A DNA stretch of 9,029 nt from Patescibacteria group bacterium (GTDB taxonomy: Bacteria; Patescibacteriota; UBA1384; JAHJRZ01), in the NCBI GenBank assembly GCA_018830605.1, contig JAHJRZ010000067.1:1-9029 (forward strand). The letters run 5' to 3'. The number at the start of each line of letters is the position of its first letter. The first letter of the stretch is position 1. The position numbers and the translations under genes were made by a program. The notes beneath the pieces are model-generated. The model saw only the letters and a list, made by a program, of their open reading frames with translations, was not told the DNA's origin and made no database searches. Positions 5,636 to 9,029 of the stretch are shown here, piece by piece.

Positions 5636-7165
5636 ATGACCCTTACTAAAAAAATTGCTTCCAATACTTCTATCCAATTTTCGAGCAGACTTTTGCTGGT
5701 CGTTATCTCTTTAATTATAATCACTTTTCTAACCAGATATTTAGGATTGGAAAAGTATGGAAATTATACCACTGCCATAGCTTTTGTGGCTCTTTTTAAT
5801 GTCTTTGCTGATTTCGGAGTTAACCAGATTGTTGTCTTAGAAATTGCTCGACATCCGAAAGACCGGCATAAAATTATTAGTGCTGGTTTGGTTTTAAAAA
5901 TTATTATAGGCATTATTGTCTTCGCTCTCCCCCCTTTGATTGCTTTCTTTCTCCCTTATCCTAAAGATGTGAAAATAGGAATCTTAATCTGCTCTCTGGC
6001 TACTTATCCCTTAAGTGTCGCTTCTCTTTTTGTGACTATCTTCCAAATAAATCTGCAGATATATCGTAATGTTATTGCCTCGGTTTCGGCTCGAATTGTT
6101 GTTTTGATTCTAACCCTTCTTTTTATAAAAACAGGCAAGGGGCTGGTTTATTTTTTCTTGGCGATAATGATTGGCAATATCTTCGAGTTCACTCTTAACT
6201 TGATCCTCGCGCTTCCCTTAGAAAAAATTAGTTTCATTTTTGATAAAAAACTTTATTTAAAAATATTGACTAAATCTTGGCCCCTGGCTGTTGTTATAGG
6301 ATTGGGATTGGTTGCTTTCAGAGTGGATACTATAATTCTTTCCTTGTTAAAAAACCAGGAGGCGGTCGGCATTTACGGTGTTCCTTATAAAATAGTTGAT
6401 ATTTTATTAATTATCCCCGGAATTTTTATCGGTTTTGTTTTCCCTCTTCTCTCAAAACATTTTGTCAATAATCGTCCTCGGCTTTTGAGGACTACCCAAA
6501 AAACCTTTGATGCGATGTTGGTTGTCGGTTCTTATGTTTTGATCGTGATTCTTCTTTTAGCGCCTTATATTATTAATCTAATTGCCGGGAGTGCTTACAC
6601 TGCTTCAGTTACTCCCTTTAAATACCTATCTCTGGCTGTCTTTTTGATTTTTATTAATATCACTATGCCTTATCTTTTAATCGCCGCCGGGAAATTCAGC
6701 CAGCTTATTTGGCGAAATATTTTTTTATTGGTTGTAAATATTATCCTAAACCTAATTCTGATACCCTATTTAAGTTATAATGGAGCAGCCATAGCTACAG
6801 TTATAGCTGAATTTTTAAGTGTCATCGTTACTTTTCAACTCACCTGGCAGCTCCTTAAGATTTTTCCCTCCCTTAAACGGCTACCCAGCATTGCGGTTGC
6901 TTCAATCTTTTCTTTCTTGATTGGCATATCCTTTCTCAAAACTAATGTGCCGATTAATTGGAACAATTTTGCCGATTTTTCTTACTTGAACCGGATTATT
7001 TATTTTATATTTATTTTTATAATTGTCAGTTTCTTCTATTTTCTCTTTTTGGTTATCTTCCGGGGCATCGACCGACAAATTGTAGCTCAATTAATTCCAA
7101 TTCGTTCAATGGTTATATTGAAACGAGCTAAGATAAAAATAGAAAATGATCTCAAAAATTCCTAA
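5636..7165 (+). CDS. Wzx-type polysaccharide/lipid-linked oligosaccharide flippase
   Basis: This 509-residue, very hydrophobic protein belongs by pattern to the MOP/PST exporter superfamily, which moves lipid-linked oligosaccharides from the inner to the outer face of the cytoplasmic membrane. Visible features are a basic N-terminus, about 12-14 hydrophobic segments in runs of roughly 20 residues, and the family-typical start FLTRYLGLEKYGNYTTAIAF followed by DFGVNQIVVLEIAR. A middle RVDTIILSLL-x-VGIYGVPYKI region and a later YNGAAIATVIAE segment (about 380-390) resemble the C-terminal half of polysaccharide synthase proteins. The C-terminus is basic and cytoplasmic. It follows the rmlD gap and overlaps the next gene by 20 bases, so it probably exports the glycan built by the neighbouring glycosyltransferases. 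The precise cargo cannot be told. No Shine-Dalgarno is visible. A conventional name would be wzx, not assigned because such proteins are too variable. Confidence 0.88.
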   Translation: MTLTKKIASNTSIQFSSRLLLVVISLIIITFLTRYLGLEKYGNYTTAIAFVALFNVFADFGVNQIVVLEIARHPKDRHKIISAGLVLKIIIGIIVFALPPLIAFFLPYPKDVKIGILICSLATYPLSVASLFVTIFQINLQIYRNVIASVSARIVVLILTLLFIKTGKGLVYFFLAIMIGNIFEFTLNLILALPLEKISFIFDKKLYLKILTKSWPLAVVIGLGLVAFRVDTIILSLLKNQEAVGIYGVPYKIVDILLIIPGIFIGFVFPLLSKHFVNNRPRLLRTTQKTFDAMLVVGSYVLIVILLLAPYIINLIAGSAYTASVTPFKYLSLAVFLIFINITMPYLLIAAGKFSQLIWRNIFLLVVNIILNLILIPYLSYNGAAIATVIAEFLSVIVTFQLTWQLLKIFPSLKRLPSIAVASIFSFLIGISFLKTNVPINWNNFADFSYLNRIIYFIFIFIIVSFFYFLFLVIFRGIDRQIVAQLIPIRSMVILKRAKIKIENDLKNS

Positions 7166-8342
7166 AATGAAGAAAAAAAATAAGCACCTAGTCTTCATTA
7201 CTAATTCAGAAATAGCTGGCGGAGCTGAAATTTGTCTCAAGAATCTGATCGTTGAATTAAAAAAAAATCCTCTTGAATTTGAACTCATTTATCCGGAGAA
7301 AAAAGAAATTAAAAATCTTTTTAAACAGCTTGAGTCCAAAAAACATAAATTATCTTTGGGGCATAGTTCGATTAAATTCCGAGGACTAAATCTATACTCT
7401 CCCAGTATTTTTATCCATTATTTGAGACTAAAAAAAGTTATCCAAAAGATTAATCAAAATAATAAAATCGATTTAATTTATACTCAACAAGATCCTAAAG
7501 AAAAATTTCTCTCTTCCTTAATTGGAAGACAACTTAATATCCCCGTAGTCTGGATGGAACACTCAAAATTACACCCCTGGCAAAAATTATTTCATTTTAA
7601 ATGTCTCTACCAATACTTTGCAAAAAAAACAGCAAAAATAATTGCTGTCTCCCAAGCAGTCAAAAAATCTTTAGTCGCGATTGGAGTTTCGGCTAAAAAA
7701 ATAAAAGTTATTTGGAATGGAGTCAGGATTAAAGAACTCAAGGATAAAAAAATTACCCAGTGGGAAAAAAAGTTTAAACTAAAAAATAAGATTGTCTTCG
7801 GCAGCTGTTCGCGACTCGCCTATAAAAAAGGAGTCCATGAATTAATCAAGGTGACGCACCAAGTACATCGAAAGAACAAAAAGATTATGCTGCTTATTAT
7901 CGGTTCGGGCAAGGAAGAAAAAAATCTTAAAGCCCAAGTTAAAAAATTTAAGGCCCAAAATTATATTAAATTTTTAGGTTTTCAAAAAAATGCTGCCGCA
8001 CTCAACGCACTCTTTGATGTGGTCGTCAGCCCCTCTTTTGATGAAGGGGAGGGGTTGCCCTTAAGAATTATTGAAGGAATGGCCTTAGGAAAACCAATAA
8101 TCTCTACTGACATCTCCGGCTCAAAAGAGGAGGTCAGAGATGGAGCAAATGGCTATCTGATCAAAACCCATAATATTAAGGCACTTAAAAAGAAGATGAT
8201 TAAACTCGCCGAAAAGCCGATTTTGAGAAAAAAAATGGGACAAGAAAGTTTTAAATTATACCAACGATTCTTTACCGTTGACCGAATGAGTAATTCAATA
8301 TATAAAATTATTATTAAAACAATCAAAGAATCTAAAATTTAA
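7146..8342 (+). CDS. GT4-family glycosyltransferase
   Basis: This is a GT-B fold retaining glycosyltransferase of family 4. The N-terminal domain opens HLVFITNSEIAGGAE (AGGAE at 24-28), the acceptor-side glycine loop. The linker has AKKIIAVSQAVKKSL-type sequence and then VIWNGVR. The C-terminal donor domain has FGSCSRLAYKKGVHELI, LLIIGSGKEEKNL, IKFLGF and VVSPSFDEGEGLPLRIIEGMALGKPIISTDISGSKE. The ExxxxxxxE donor motif is Glu302 and Glu310. There is no membrane segment, so the enzyme should act at the cytoplasmic face on lipid-linked acceptors. Its length of 398 is normal. Two starts compete: ATG 7146 overlaps the flippase by 20 bases, while ATG 7167 lies one base after the flippase TAA and starts MKKKNKHLVF, which is more typical. 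Neither has a Shine-Dalgarno. Donor sugar and linkage are not readable from the sequence. Confidence 0.9.
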   Translation: MISKIPKMKKKNKHLVFITNSEIAGGAEICLKNLIVELKKNPLEFELIYPEKKEIKNLFKQLESKKHKLSLGHSSIKFRGLNLYSPSIFIHYLRLKKVIQKINQNNKIDLIYTQQDPKEKFLSSLIGRQLNIPVVWMEHSKLHPWQKLFHFKCLYQYFAKKTAKIIAVSQAVKKSLVAIGVSAKKIKVIWNGVRIKELKDKKITQWEKKFKLKNKIVFGSCSRLAYKKGVHELIKVTHQVHRKNKKIMLLIIGSGKEEKNLKAQVKKFKAQNYIKFLGFQKNAAALNALFDVVVSPSFDEGEGLPLRIIEGMALGKPIISTDISGSKEEVRDGANGYLIKTHNIKALKKKMIKLAEKPILRKKMGQESFKLYQRFFTVDRMSNSIYKIIIKTIKESKI

Positions 8343-9029
8343 ATGAAAAATCACCCCCCCAAGCTCTCTATTATCATCGTCAATTGGAATGCCAAAAAAT
8401 TTCTAAAAATCTGTCTTGAATCCATTAAAAAAGAAATGCATCATTCTCATGAAATTATTGTGGTTGATAATAATTCAGAAGACGGAAGTCAGCAGATGGT
8501 TAAGCGATACTTCCCTCAAGTTATTTTAGTTGCCAATAAAAAAAATTTAGGCTTTAGTCGAGCCAACAATCAAGCTCTGGCCATAGCTCAAGGGGAGTAT
8601 GTTCTATTTTTGAATCCTGATACAAAAATAGAAGATCAAGCCATTGAAAGAAGTATAAACTTTATCGATAAAAACCCAAAAATAGGATTGGTCGGAGTAA
8701 GATTAATAGCTGAAAACGGGGAGACGCAGCTGTCTTCCGGCCGCAGACTGCCTTCTATTTGGGGCGAATTTGTGGGTTTTTTTCTCCGCAATCCCTTTCC
8801 CCAGACTCGAATTTTTGGCAGTTATCTAATGAGTTGGTGGGACCATAAAGACAGAAGGGGAGTCGAGGCTATTTGCGGCGCCTATATGCTGGCAAGAAAA
8901 AAAACTATGGCTAAGCTTAAAGGTCTCGATGAGGAATACTTTATGTACGGCGAAGACGTTGATCTCTGTGCCAGAGTTAAAAAAATGGGACTTAAAGTCT
9001 ACTTCTTAGGAGATATCTCCATCACTCAC
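8343..9029 (+). CDS. GT2 glycosyltransferase, WbbL/rhamnosyltransferase-like, 3' end outside window
   Basis: The ATG at 8343 directly follows the GT4 stop (TAA 8340-8342). The frame stays open for 229 codons to the last base, so the gene is cut by the window edge. The protein starts KLSIIIVNWNAKKFLKICLESI, with VVDNNSEDGS (Asp42), the NKKNLGFSRANNQAL motif and LFLNPDTKI, whose NPD (91-93) stands in for DxD. Later it has GAYMLARKKTM and MYGEDVDLCARVKKMGLKV (Glu204-Asp205, the catalytic-base region). This pattern matches GT2 proteins related to WbbL, many of which transfer rhamnose from dTDP-rhamnose to a lipid-linked acceptor. With the rhamnose genes upstream, rhamnosyl transfer is a reasonable inference but not proven. 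A run of seven C (8354-8360) lies in codons 4-6. The membrane-anchoring C-terminus often found in this family would lie beyond the window. Confidence 0.87.
   Translation, partial: MKNHPPKLSIIIVNWNAKKFLKICLESIKKEMHHSHEIIVVDNNSEDGSQQMVKRYFPQVILVANKKNLGFSRANNQALAIAQGEYVLFLNPDTKIEDQAIERSINFIDKNPKIGLVGVRLIAENGETQLSSGRRLPSIWGEFVGFFLRNPFPQTRIFGSYLMSWWDHKDRRGVEAICGAYMLARKKTMAKLKGLDEEYFMYGEDVDLCARVKKMGLKVYFLGDISITH

Overview
This window is one plus-strand gene cluster that makes and uses dTDP-L-rhamnose for a surface polysaccharide. Nine protein genes are visible and both end genes are cut by the window edges. No RNA gene, IS element or CRISPR array was seen. The organism is probably bacterial and AT-rich. 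Lysine-rich proteins, genes separated by a few bases or overlapping by 4-20 bases, almost no Shine-Dalgarno sequences (clear at one of eight visible starts), shortened enzyme versions and an intein together suggest a Candidate Phyla Radiation (Patescibacteria)-type genome. That assignment is inference from style, not a marker gene. TGA ends three genes exactly where the next gene begins, so it is a normal stop codon here.

Layout. 1-624: 3' part of a GalE-like NAD-dependent sugar epimerase. 647-1372: RmlA, glucose-1-phosphate thymidylyltransferase, short form. 1369-2196: a GT2-type glycosyltransferase. 2189-2644: RmlC-like 3,5-epimerase. 2654-4744: RmlB, dTDP-glucose 4,6-dehydratase, interrupted by an in-frame 364-residue intein (3017-4108) that carries a LAGLIDADG homing endonuclease. 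4741-5577: RmlD, dTDP-4-dehydrorhamnose reductase. 5578-5635: the largest gap, with a possible promoter. 5636-7165: Wzx-type flippase. 7146-8342: GT4 glycosyltransferase. 8343-9029: 5' part of a WbbL-like GT2 glycosyltransferase, open to the window end.

How the genes work together. RmlA activates glucose-1-phosphate to dTDP-glucose, RmlB oxidises and dehydrates it, RmlC epimerises it and RmlD reduces it to dTDP-L-rhamnose. The three glycosyltransferases would build a lipid-linked oligosaccharide and the flippase would move it across the membrane. All four rhamnose steps are present.

The main discovery is the intein in RmlB. It sits between the Ser and the catalytic Thr-Asp-Glu of the dehydratase active site, so no active dehydratase can form until the intein splices out. 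Its N-terminal splicing motifs are standard. Its C-terminal junction is not: it ends Gly-Asn instead of His-Asn, lacks the usual block F histidine, and uses Thr as the +1 residue.
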